A stretch of 64,000 bases of DNA from Providencia rettgeri (lineage in GTDB: Bacteria; Pseudomonadota; Gammaproteobacteria; Enterobacterales; Enterobacteriaceae). The stretch is from contig NZ_CP017671.1 in assembly GCF_001874625.1 (NCBI RefSeq), positions 3,348,001 through 3,412,000 on the forward strand, given 5' to 3'. Positions 54,943-62,987 of the stretch are shown here, piece after piece. Within the stretch, counting starts at the first letter, position 1. Each line of letters opens with the position of its first letter. Position numbers and translations under genes: made by a program. Under the pieces are notes generated by a model, which did no database searches, was not told the DNA's origin, and worked only from the letters and a program-made list of their open reading frames with translations.

Positions 54943-56190
54943 GTGAGCGAAGATAAAAATTATAGTCATGGCCCCGTGCCCATATCCGCGCGAAAAGGCG
55001 GGCTAGCATTAACCTTTGTAATGCTAGGATTAACCTTCTTTTCCGCCAGTATGTGGACCGGAGGCGCTCTTGGTACCGGTCTTGATTTTCATGATTTCTT
55101 CCTCGCAGTACTCATCGGTAATCTTCTTCTTGGTATCTACACCGCATTTCTTGGTTTTATCGGTTCTAAAACTGGCTTAACAACCCACCTCCTTGCACGC
55201 TATTCTTTTGGTATCAAAGGTTCTTGGCTTCCTTCTTTCTTATTAGGCGGCACCCAAGTCGGCTGGTTTGGTGTTGGAGTTGCTATGTTTGCAATTCCTG
55301 TCGGGAAAGCTACTGGTTGGGATATTAATTGGCTAATTGGTATTTCAGGGGTCTTAATGACGGTGACTGTTATTTTCGGTATTTCTGCACTTACGGTTCT
55401 TTCTGTCGTTGCTGTCCCTGCTATCGCCATACTGGGCAGCTATTCCGTTTATCTTGCGGTTACTGATATGGGGGGCATGAATGCTTTACAATCAATTACC
55501 CCGACAAAACCAATTGATTTTAACCTTGCATTAGCCATGGTCGTAGGGTCTTTTGTGAGTGCAGGCACATTAACTGCTGATTTTGTTCGCTTTGGTCGTA
55601 GGCCAAAAATCGCCGTCCTCGTCGCCATTGTTGCCTTTTTCCTTGGTAATTCATTAATGTTTATCTTTGGCGCGGCAGGAGCCGCTTCATTGGGTATGGC
55701 AGACATTTCTGATGTTATGATTGCTCAAGGACTTTTATTACCCGCAATTATTGTTTTAGGGCTAAATATATGGACTACCAATGATAATGCCCTCTACGCA
55801 TCTGGCTTAGGCTTTGCAAATATTACGGGGCTATCCAGCAAAACCTTATCTATCATCAACGGCTTAATAGGTACTTTATGTGCTTTATGGCTATATAATA
55901 ATTTTGTTGGTTGGCTCACTTTCTTATCTGCCGCTATTCCTCCAATTGGGGGAATTATCATTGCAGATTTCTTAATGTATCGTCACCGTTATAGCACCTT
56001 CGATAGCAATAAAATGCGTGATGTTAACGTTAGTGCATTATTGGCCGTTGCTGCTGGTGTCATTGCAGGTAATTATTTACCTGGGATTGTCCCAGTTAAT
56101 GCCGTGCTCGGTGGCGCATTATGTTACGCTGTTCTTAACCCATTATTAAATCGCCGCCGCACAACAGACTCGGAGATGACACGTGCTTAA
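54943..56190 (+). CDS. codB: Cytosine permease CodB
   Basis: The 415-residue inner-membrane transporter belongs to the NCS1 family and closely matches E. coli CodB, for example [40 protein letters not shown] and [21 protein letters not shown]. It imports cytosine for CodA. The start is the GTG at 54943, six bases after GGAG; the TTG twelve bases earlier is part of this ribosome site. The stop overlaps the codA start region. Confidence 0.95.
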   Translation: MSEDKNYSHGPVPISARKGGLALTFVMLGLTFFSASMWTGGALGTGLDFHDFFLAVLIGNLLLGIYTAFLGFIGSKTGLTTHLLARYSFGIKGSWLPSFLLGGTQVGWFGVGVAMFAIPVGKATGWDINWLIGISGVLMTVTVIFGISALTVLSVVAVPAIAILGSYSVYLAVTDMGGMNALQSITPTKPIDFNLALAMVVGSFVSAGTLTADFVRFGRRPKIAVLVAIVAFFLGNSLMFIFGAAGAASLGMADISDVMIAQGLLLPAIIVLGLNIWTTNDNALYASGLGFANITGLSSKTLSIINGLIGTLCALWLYNNFVGWLTFLSAAIPPIGGIIIADFLMYRHRYSTFDSNKMRDVNVSALLAVAAGVIAGNYLPGIVPVNAVLGGALCYAVLNPLLNRRRTTDSEMTRA

Positions 56191-57478
56191 TCAAACTTTC
56201 AAACATATTCATAATGCCCATTTAGCAGAACGTGATGGACTATGGCGCATTGATATCGAAAACAAAAAAATTCAAGCCATTGTGCCACAACCCGCCGGGG
56301 AAATATTGCCTGAAAGCTTGGATGCTGAAGGTGGTTTAGTGACTGCTCCCTTTGTTGAGCCACATATCCATTTAGATACAACGCAAACTGCTGGGCAACC
56401 TAGCTGGAACCAATCAGGCACCTTATTTGAAGGTATTGAGCGCTGGGCTGAACGTAAAGCAATGTTGACTCACAATGATGTTAAAAGCCGAGCGTGGCAA
56501 ACATTAAAATGGCAAATTGCTAATGGAATTCAACATGTTCGTACCCATGTGGATGTTTCTGACCCCACATTAACAGCCCTGAAAGCCATGTTAGAAGTTA
56601 AGCAAGAAATCGCCCCTTGGGTCGACTTACAAATTGTCGCCTTTCCACAAGAAGGGATTTTGTCATATCCAAATGGCGAAGCCCTATTAGAGGAAGCATT
56701 ACGCTTAGGCGCAGATGTGGTAGGAGCAATTCCACATTTTGAGTTTACCCGCGAGTATGGTGTTGAGTCGTTACATAAAACCTTTGCACTGGCTCAGAAA
56801 TACGACCGCTTAATTGATGTGCATTGTGACGAAATCGATGACGAACAATCACGCTTTGTGGAAACCGTAGCCGCATTAGCGCATGCACAAGGGATGGGGG
56901 CTCGTGTGACTGCTAGTCATACAACTGCCATGCATTCCTATAATGGCGCTTACACTTCGCGTTTATTCCGTTTATTGAAAATGTCAGGGATTAACTTTGT
57001 CGCGAACCCACTCGTCAATATTCACTTACAAGGCCGATTTGATACTTACCCTAAGCGCCGTGGTATTACACGTGTTAAAGAGATGCTAGCAGCAGATATT
57101 AATGTTTGCTTCGGTCACGATGATGTATTTGACCCTTGGTATCCTCTCGGTACAGCAAATATGCTGCAAGTGCTACATATGGGGTTACATGTTTGCCAGT
57201 TAATGGGTTATCAACAAATCAATGATGGGCTGAAGTTAATTAGTGAATACAGTGCGCGTACATTGGCTTTAGCTGACTATGGTATTGGTGAAGGGAAGCG
57301 GGCTAACCTGCTAGTTTTACCTGCCGAAAATGGTTTTGATGCGGTACGCCGACAAGTCCCTGTTCGCTATTCTATCCGTGATGGGCGTGTGATAGCCAAT
57401 ACTCAACCTGCGGTAACACAAATCCAGCTTGAGCAAGCCGAAATTATCAATTACGGTTATTCAGATCGAACTAAATAA
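56183..57478 (+). CDS. codA: Cytosine deaminase CodA
   Basis: The 431-residue enzyme of the amidohydrolase superfamily converts cytosine to uracil and ammonia. Metal ligands are visible in [21 protein letters not shown] and [15 protein letters not shown]. The GTG at 56183 overlaps the codB stop by eight bases and has GGAG seven bases upstream. It forms a two-gene operon with codB, as in E. coli, and a hairpin terminator follows at 57492. Confidence 0.95.
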   Translation: MLNQTFKHIHNAHLAERDGLWRIDIENKKIQAIVPQPAGEILPESLDAEGGLVTAPFVEPHIHLDTTQTAGQPSWNQSGTLFEGIERWAERKAMLTHNDVKSRAWQTLKWQIANGIQHVRTHVDVSDPTLTALKAMLEVKQEIAPWVDLQIVAFPQEGILSYPNGEALLEEALRLGADVVGAIPHFEFTREYGVESLHKTFALAQKYDRLIDVHCDEIDDEQSRFVETVAALAHAQGMGARVTASHTTAMHSYNGAYTSRLFRLLKMSGINFVANPLVNIHLQGRFDTYPKRRGITRVKEMLAADINVCFGHDDVFDPWYPLGTANMLQVLHMGLHVCQLMGYQQINDGLKLISEYSARTLALADYGIGEGKRANLLVLPAENGFDAVRRQVPVRYSIRDGRVIANTQPAVTQIQLEQAEIINYGYSDRTK

Positions 57479-57491
57479 GTTATTTAGCCGT

Positions 57492-57529
57492 TTAAATGGT
57501 TCTCTGTGGCCAACAGGTGAACCATTTAA
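57492..57529 (+). terminator. Terminator of codBA
   Basis: TTAAATGGTTC and GAACCATTTAA pair perfectly over 11 bp, with an inner CTGT/ACAG stem. It lies 14 bases after the codA stop codon. Confidence 0.7.
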
Positions 57530-57921
57530 GCTGTCTTCCTATATTTCATTCCCCCCATTTTAAATTTGCTGTTCATCTTTCATACCATTGCCATATTTAT
57601 ATACTAAGCTTATTATTTACATAGTTGATTTCTATAAAATATTGACAATTTTTGATAAGCAATAAACGTCTAGTTACCCCTTATTTTTGGTTATAAGTGC
57701 CATTTATAAAAATTAAGTGCAATTTTTATTGAAATTAAACCTGAAGGTTTTATATTTTTTAAAGAGTTATCTAAAACTGGATTTGAGCTTTATTTATAGC
57801 AACAATAACGCTAATACACTGACTGTCATACCGTGGTGGTCAATATTCCTGTTTTGCTGTACCGCGAATACGTCACAAATAAAGTTCTCTGAATCCCACT
57901 TTGACAAAAATTGGAGATCAG
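57530..57921. promoter_or_regulatory. Region upstream of cfa
   Basis: Nearly 400 bp of AT-rich DNA precedes cfa, with no convincing gene. In E. coli the cfa leader is long and is controlled by RpoS and by small RNAs. A comparable leader here is possible but cannot be proved from the sequence. Confidence 0.4.
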
Positions 57922-59085
57922 ATGAGTACTGAAAATGTAGTTAACCAGAAAGCCTCTATCGACTCTTGGCGGCGTATTGCTTCAGAGCTATTAAATGAAG
58001 CAGGCATTGAAATTAATGGTTCCCGCCCTTTCGATATACAAGTTCATAATAACCAATTCTTTAAACGTGTCCTACAACACGGTTCAATAGGGTTGGGTGA
58101 AAGCTATATGGATGGCTGGTGGGATTGCGAGCGGTTGGATATGTTTTTTCAGCGCGTTTTACGCCATGGGCTTGATAACAAATTACCCCATCATTTCAGT
58201 GATACGTTGAAAGTCGCTGTAGCACGAGTGCGAAATTTACAAACCCTAAAACGGGCTCGTATCGTTGGTGAAGAGCATTACGATCTAGGTAACGATTTAT
58301 TTTCTTTGATGCTAGACCCTTACATGCAATATTCCTGTGGTTACTGGAAAGGCTTAGACCATAGCCCTGAAAACCTCCCTCTAGCTCAAGAACAAAAATT
58401 AAATTTAATTTGTGAAAAATTACAATTAAAACCAGGTATGCGGTTACTTGATATTGGCTGTGGTTGGGGGGGTCTTGCTGCCTATGCAGCTAAACATTTT
58501 GGCGTTTCCGTCACTGGTGTCACAATTTCAGCTGAACAGCAAAAATATGCACAGGCTCGTTGTGCTGATATGGATGTCAAAATTTTATTAGAAGATTATC
58601 GAAACCTTAATGACCAATTCGACCGTATTGTTTCAGTGGGTATGTTTGAACATGTTGGGCCAAAAAACTACGCAACCTATTTTGATGTTGTCCAACGTAA
58701 TTTAGCCTCCAATGGTTTATTTCTCCTTCACACCATTGGGTCTAATCGCAATAAAGTTAATGTTGATGCGTGGATCAATAAATATATCTTTCCAAACGGC
58801 TGTTTACCCTCAATACAAAATATTGGCGAAAGTAGTGAAGGCAAATTAGTGATGGAGGATTGGCACAATTTTGGTGCGGATTACGACCATACACTGATGG
58901 CGTGGTATGCTCGTTTTCAATCAGCTTGGCCTGAGCTTGAAGCTAATTATACACCTCGTTTTAAGCGTATGTTTTCTTATTACCTCAATGCGTGTGCTGG
59001 TGCATTCCGAGCTCGCGATATTCAATTATGGCAAATTCTCTGGAGCCCACAGGGTGTTGAAGGTGGCTTACGTGTTGCCCGCTAA
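57922..59085 (+). CDS. cfa: Cyclopropane-fatty-acyl-phospholipid synthase
   Basis: The 387-residue protein adds a methylene group from S-adenosylmethionine to unsaturated acyl chains of membrane lipids. The SAM-binding motif LLDIGCGWGGLAAYAA, the upstream EEHYDLGNDLFSLMLDPYMQYSCGYW and the C-terminal YYLNACAGAFRARDIQLWQI are typical. I chose the ATG at 57922, five bases after GGAG; the upstream frame starts from a TTG without support. The length matches E. coli Cfa (382). Confidence 0.95.
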   Translation: MSTENVVNQKASIDSWRRIASELLNEAGIEINGSRPFDIQVHNNQFFKRVLQHGSIGLGESYMDGWWDCERLDMFFQRVLRHGLDNKLPHHFSDTLKVAVARVRNLQTLKRARIVGEEHYDLGNDLFSLMLDPYMQYSCGYWKGLDHSPENLPLAQEQKLNLICEKLQLKPGMRLLDIGCGWGGLAAYAAKHFGVSVTGVTISAEQQKYAQARCADMDVKILLEDYRNLNDQFDRIVSVGMFEHVGPKNYATYFDVVQRNLASNGLFLLHTIGSNRNKVNVDAWINKYIFPNGCLPSIQNIGESSEGKLVMEDWHNFGADYDHTLMAWYARFQSAWPELEANYTPRFKRMFSYYLNACAGAFRARDIQLWQILWSPQGVEGGLRVAR

Positions 59086-59113
59086 ATGTTGAAATTGAAT
59101 TAGGATTGCAAAA

Positions 59114-59156
59114 ATAAGCTAAAAGAAAGTTCTGTCATCAGAGCTTTCTGGCTTAT
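59114..59156 (+). terminator. Terminator of cfa
   Basis: ATAAGC/GCTTAT, AGAAAG/CTTTCT and TCTG/CAGA pair in register to give a long interrupted hairpin 28 bases after the cfa stop codon. Confidence 0.65.
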
Positions 59157-59256
59157 ACCTATTTTACCCATTCAACCATTGTTCAACCAGTTGCAAGCTT
59201 TGTTGTATATTCTTCCTTATCATGTTGCACTTTAATGACCAGTAATGCCTAAAACC

Positions 59257-59590
59257 CTACTGTAATGAAACCAGTACTTCATAGCTTAACCCCGTGCTTT
59301 CCATAATAATTTCTAGGCTAATGCCTTGTTTAAGTAGCTTACTTGCCAAAACAATTGTTGCCTCTTGTCGTTCTTTTTTCTCGCCCTCGCTCAATGCCTT
59401 AAAGTAGACCTTCTTGGCGACCTTTATCCTGTAACCGCTGTGCAATATTCATTATAGTTTCCTTATGTTTTTCGGTTTGCTCCCCCAATGCCTGCACAAT
59501 ATGTTCGAAATTAGTGGAGTCCAACACAATGAACAAATAATTCACGATAGTCACGATATCATTATCGCTATTACAGTGTTGAGTGACCAA
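59257..59590 (-). pseudogene. Remnant of an Rpn/YhgA-like nuclease gene
   Basis: Two leftward frames together give the C-terminal part of an Rpn (PD-(D/E)XK transposase-like) protein. The first covers VTIVNYLFIVLDSTNFEHIV through QDKGRQEGLL. The second covers EGEKKERQEATIVLASKLL through SYEVLVSLQ. A stop TAA at the join and a frame change around an A6 tract break the gene. The N-terminal nuclease domain is missing. Only about 110 of some 300 residues remain, so it is a decayed copy. Confidence 0.72.
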
Positions 59591-59607
59591 GCAAGGCCAC
59601 TATCTGT

Positions 59608-60231
59608 TTAAGCTAATGCCAGCTCTGGCTGAATTATGCTATAGATTTGATTTTTAAGCGTAGTTTGTTGGGCTAGAAGATAAACATGTTCTGCTACGTC
59701 TGCCCGCATCACTAAACCGTGAACATCATCTACTTGTTGTAATATCGCTTTTCCTGTTGCTTGTCCGTGCAGTAAACCACCAGGGCGAACGATGACATAA
59801 TCGAGAGAGCTCGTTTGTAACCATGATTCAGCAAGGGATTTTTCACGCACGGCTTGACCAAAAACGGTACGTGCCCGTAAAGACAAATATTGCCATGAAT
59901 CACCGCATCCAAGCGATGTCACGAGAACCATGCTAGATATACCAGCCTGCTCGGCACAATCAATTACAGTGCGGTGAGCTAAATAACCCTGTGTTCCCCC
60001 CATCGTAGAAATAACCGTTGCTGAGGCGCCAGCTGCTTGGCAAGCTGCCGAAACGACGGCCTTATCACAAGCATCACCCCTAAACACCTGTATGCCTTGA
60101 TCTTCTAGCATTTCGGCTGATTGAGAATTACGCACTATTGCGATAACAGGACGTTTATCCGTAACTGCCAGTTTAGCAACCATATTACCGACGCCTTTAC
60201 CACCAGCGCCCAAAATTAACCAAGGACTCAT
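59608..60231 (-). CDS. NAD(P)-binding protein of the atypical SDR/NmrA-like type
   Basis: The 207-residue protein starts with the dinucleotide-binding motif LILGAGGKGVGNMVAK (5-20) and has further SDR-like segments: VFRGDACD, ATVISTMGG, MVLVTSLGCGDSW and DYVIVRPGGLLHG. It lacks a clear Tyr-x3-Lys catalytic pair, as is common for atypical members. It could be a reductase or a regulatory protein; the substrate is unknown. It is a single gene between the rpn remnant and the iron-uptake locus. Confidence 0.75.
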   Translation of the reverse strand: MSPWLILGAGGKGVGNMVAKLAVTDKRPVIAIVRNSQSAEMLEDQGIQVFRGDACDKAVVSAACQAAGASATVISTMGGTQGYLAHRTVIDCAEQAGISSMVLVTSLGCGDSWQYLSLRARTVFGQAVREKSLAESWLQTSSLDYVIVRPGGLLHGQATGKAILQQVDDVHGLVMRADVAEHVYLLAQQTTLKNQIYSIIQPELALA

Positions 60232-60552
60232 TCTTGTACCCCTATCAATCTTTATGCCTGTAACTCATTAATATGCAACTTTGATTTAATCAAATTATCA
60301 ATCTACTGCTCCTAGCCCGTCTATTTCATCCTATCCCCCACAATAAAACATTACTTATTTTAATGTTTTATTGTGAAATACTATTTTTTACATTCATTAA
60401 AATGTGACTAATCTAACTTTTTTATTAAAAATTTTTTAAGTGAAAAATAAATAAAACAACAATTAATTTACAAAAAAATTTTTAATATCAATAGCTAACA
60501 CACCAAATACCGAGCCTATCATATTGATACCCATAATAATATCAATGTTAAT
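60232..60552. other. Intergenic region before the hemophore locus
   Basis: AT-rich DNA with no gene seen. A short AT-rich inverted element (TGTTTTATTG and AATAAAACA around 60345-60375) is present. It separates divergent genes and contains promoter elements of the leftward gene. Confidence 0.4.
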
Positions 60553-60571
60553 GCGAAGAATTATCATTTGC
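60553..60571. promoter_or_regulatory. Fur-like box 1 upstream of the hemophore gene
   Basis: GCGAAGAATTATCATTTGC matches 13 of 19 positions of the Fur consensus when read on the minus strand. It lies about 105 bp before the hemophore start. Confidence 0.5.
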
Positions 60572-60614
60572 ATTTATATTTTTATTTGATTTAATGACAC
60601 CCGTTATATATCAG

Positions 60615-60633
60615 AAAAATGATAATTACCATA
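60615..60633. promoter_or_regulatory. Fur-like box 2 upstream of the hemophore gene
   Basis: AAAAATGATAATTACCATA matches 13 of 19 positions of the Fur consensus, including the central ATGATAAT. A looser repeat (ATCATTATTATC) follows at about 60643. Clustering supports iron control. Confidence 0.6.
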
Positions 60634-60676
60634 CTAGTAATATCATTATTATCTTTAATTAAAATGGAGTATTCCG

Positions 60677-61432
60677 ATGAAAAAGTTAAATGTTATTGCT
60701 CTAGCATTCGCAGCATGCGGAATGTCTTTTAGTACCTTCGCCGCTGTCGGTTCTGATCAAAGCCAGCCTTTTGATCCATCGGGCCCTTCCGTACAAGTAG
60801 GTGCCACAGAAGGTACTGCTGGAGGCCATGGTGGCGCAATTGGTGACCCTGGAATAGGAGTTCAAGCTGTCTATGGCGGCAAAACTATTTCTTTTTCTGG
60901 TTTAACAAAAATGGCTCCAAAACAAGCTGGAAATGAAGCCCATGTGATTTCAATGCCTAATACTCCTGGCAATCCAGCTACACACAACAAAATGGGCGTA
61001 TTCAATTTTGCACAAGTTGCCAACGCTGAAATTTACTTTGGTGAATGGTCATCAACAGGCCAAGTCAATGACACCACACATACTGCTTATTACTCAGGTA
61101 AAGATGTTACTAGCAATATGCCAACGGCAGGAACTGCGGAATATTCAGTGAAAGGGATTAGCCAATACAACGGCGGTGCACTAGCGACGGGAACTTTGAC
61201 GGCTAACTTTGGTAGCAAATCATTAGCAGGGAATATCGGTAGCACAAATATCGATGCCAAAATTAAAAATAACGCAACCTTCGCAGGGGATGCAACGCTA
61301 AATGGCGCTGTCGGTGAAGCTCGCGGTCACTTCTTTGGCGACCAAGCGAAACATATAGCGGGTGTGACTAAATTTAACGACCAAAGTAAAGATATGGCCT
61401 TTGGTGGGAGCCGAGGAGATATCTCCCAGTAA
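60677..61432 (+). CDS. Hemophilin-like Slam-dependent secreted protein (HphA/HrpC type)
   Basis: The 251-residue protein has a signal sequence (MKKLNVIALAFAACGMSFSTFAA). A Gly-rich N-terminal part contains GGHGGAIGDPGIG. A C-terminal half full of short beta strands ends in GEARGHFFGDQAKHIAGV, the pattern of the small TbpB/hemophilin-type barrel recognised by Slam transporters. Hemophilins bind heme in the medium and deliver it to an outer-membrane receptor. The next gene encodes a Slam and the next a TonB-dependent receptor, which matches known hemophilin loci. A cysteine in FAAC is a poor lipobox, so I expect a soluble product, although a lipoprotein is possible. GGAG precedes the start. Confidence 0.8.
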   Translation: MKKLNVIALAFAACGMSFSTFAAVGSDQSQPFDPSGPSVQVGATEGTAGGHGGAIGDPGIGVQAVYGGKTISFSGLTKMAPKQAGNEAHVISMPNTPGNPATHNKMGVFNFAQVANAEIYFGEWSSTGQVNDTTHTAYYSGKDVTSNMPTAGTAEYSVKGISQYNGGALATGTLTANFGSKSLAGNIGSTNIDAKIKNNATFAGDATLNGAVGEARGHFFGDQAKHIAGVTKFNDQSKDMAFGGSRGDISQ

Positions 61433-61446
61433 CGTGTAAATCAATT

Positions 61447-61485
61447 TAGGTGGTCAACAAAGCATGATTGACAGTTGGCTGCCTA
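61447..61485 (+). other. Stem-loop between hemophore and slam genes
   Basis: TAGGTGGTCAAC pairs with GTTGGCTGCCTA over 12 bp, including three G-U pairs, with a 15-nt loop, in the 75-bp gap. It may reduce downstream expression so that cargo exceeds transporter. Confidence 0.45.
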
Positions 61486-61507
61486 CCTTTAATGCCGAAA
61501 ACAACCT

Positions 61508-62962
61508 ATGCAATATTTTTTACTTTTTTCCGTCACAACTATATTAGTACTTTCTTTCCCTACATTCTCAGCAAGTCTGGATACAGACCGAGAACAATTA
61601 TTATGGCAGAAAGACAAACAAAACTATCGTGATAAAAGCGCCGTTGTTCCCGGCAAAGACCAACAGTTACTCCCTGATGACATGTCTATTAATCTTAGCG
61701 GTAAAACTTACACGCTGAGAAACAATGCCCAAGATTTAGGGCAAGCAATTTATTTAGCCATTAACCATCGGCAATTTCAGGATGTACAGCGTTTATTAAA
61801 ACGCTATCAGGCTTTGTCTGACGCTGATCCGTTATTAATTTTATTTGCTAAAGCCGAAATAGAAAAATCGCAAAATCACTACCCTCAGGCCATTGCGTAT
61901 TATCAACAGATATTAGCGTTATCCCCCCAATTTCTACGAGTCAAGTTGGAATTGGCTCGTGCCTATTTTGAAGACAACCAAAATAAAGAATCATTAGCGT
62001 TATTCCAAAGCCTAATTAACGATGAGACCCTCGCTTTGCCTGCTGGGGTTCAACAAACTATTCAACAGTTTATTGGCGCGATTGAAAACCGTACGGCTTG
62101 GACAGGAAGTTTATCTTTTGGATATAAATACAACAGTAATATTAATCAAGCCCCTAATAAAAATAAAGTTTGGCAAACACCGGGCGGCACATGGAAAATG
62201 GCCAACCCAATCGCGTCTTCAGGGCTTACTTATGATGCTAGCCTCAGTAAAATTATCCCAATAACAGGAAACCATTCCCTTCAAATCAAGGGAACATCCT
62301 ATGGTGATCGCTATCCACATTATGCTGAGTATAGTGAAAACACCTCATCTTTCGCTGCCTTATATCGCTTTAATAATGCAAATACAACCGTATCTTTGGG
62401 CCCGCAACTCGAACTAAAAACCGTCAATGAAAAGCGTCGATATTTAGGAATGGGGGGACGAATAGACGCAGATTATCAATTCACCCCTCAAGTGATCCTG
62501 ACAACTTCAGCTGATTATCAACAACTTCATTATCAGAAACCCTATGACAGCGCTGATGGCTCGCGAACAGCACTTCATATGACGGGGATTTACGGTATTA
62601 CACCTAATAGTTCCATATTTTTAGGTGCTGATGCCACTCGCGTAACCACTGAAGTTCGCAGTGACAACTATGACCAACTTGGCGCACGGGCTGGCTTTTA
62701 TACGGTATTAACACCCGATATTCATTTCTTAGCATTAGCAACTTATCGAGAAAGCCAATTTGGTGCCTTCAACTATTTGCTAAATGTTAAGCGTCATGAC
62801 CGTGAAACTATGTATTTTGCGCGATTAAATTTTCCAAATTACACACTACTGACCTTCACGCCTTATACCAGTTACCGCTTTCGAAATAATAAAAGCTCGG
62901 CAGATGGGATCTATTCCTACCATCAGCACGAGGTTTCAGTTGGGTTAGAAACCCGCTTTTAA
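61508..62962 (+). CDS. Slam-type outer-membrane transporter (DUF560, type XI secretion)
   Basis: The 484-residue protein has a signal sequence and an N-terminal TPR region (about 75-190; AIYLAINHRQFQDVQRLLKR, HYPQAIAYYQQILALSP, LELARAYFEDNQNKESLALF). A DUF560 beta-barrel follows from TAWTGSLSFGYKYNSNINQAP to the terminal Phe of VSVGLETRF. Slam proteins move surface lipoproteins or soluble hemophores such as hemophilin across the outer membrane. The adjacent upstream gene is the likely cargo. The frame is intact. Confidence 0.9.
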   Translation: MQYFLLFSVTTILVLSFPTFSASLDTDREQLLWQKDKQNYRDKSAVVPGKDQQLLPDDMSINLSGKTYTLRNNAQDLGQAIYLAINHRQFQDVQRLLKRYQALSDADPLLILFAKAEIEKSQNHYPQAIAYYQQILALSPQFLRVKLELARAYFEDNQNKESLALFQSLINDETLALPAGVQQTIQQFIGAIENRTAWTGSLSFGYKYNSNINQAPNKNKVWQTPGGTWKMANPIASSGLTYDASLSKIIPITGNHSLQIKGTSYGDRYPHYAEYSENTSSFAALYRFNNANTTVSLGPQLELKTVNEKRRYLGMGGRIDADYQFTPQVILTTSADYQQLHYQKPYDSADGSRTALHMTGIYGITPNSSIFLGADATRVTTEVRSDNYDQLGARAGFYTVLTPDIHFLALATYRESQFGAFNYLLNVKRHDRETMYFARLNFPNYTLLTFTPYTSYRFRNNKSSADGIYSYHQHEVSVGLETRF

Positions 62963-62987
62963 GTGTTATGGCATAGAGAAAAACAAA

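Noticed and set aside
57717-57932. Open frame of 71 codons upstream of cfa
   Set aside because: It is AT-driven, overlaps the cfa start and ribosome site, and resembles no protein I know.
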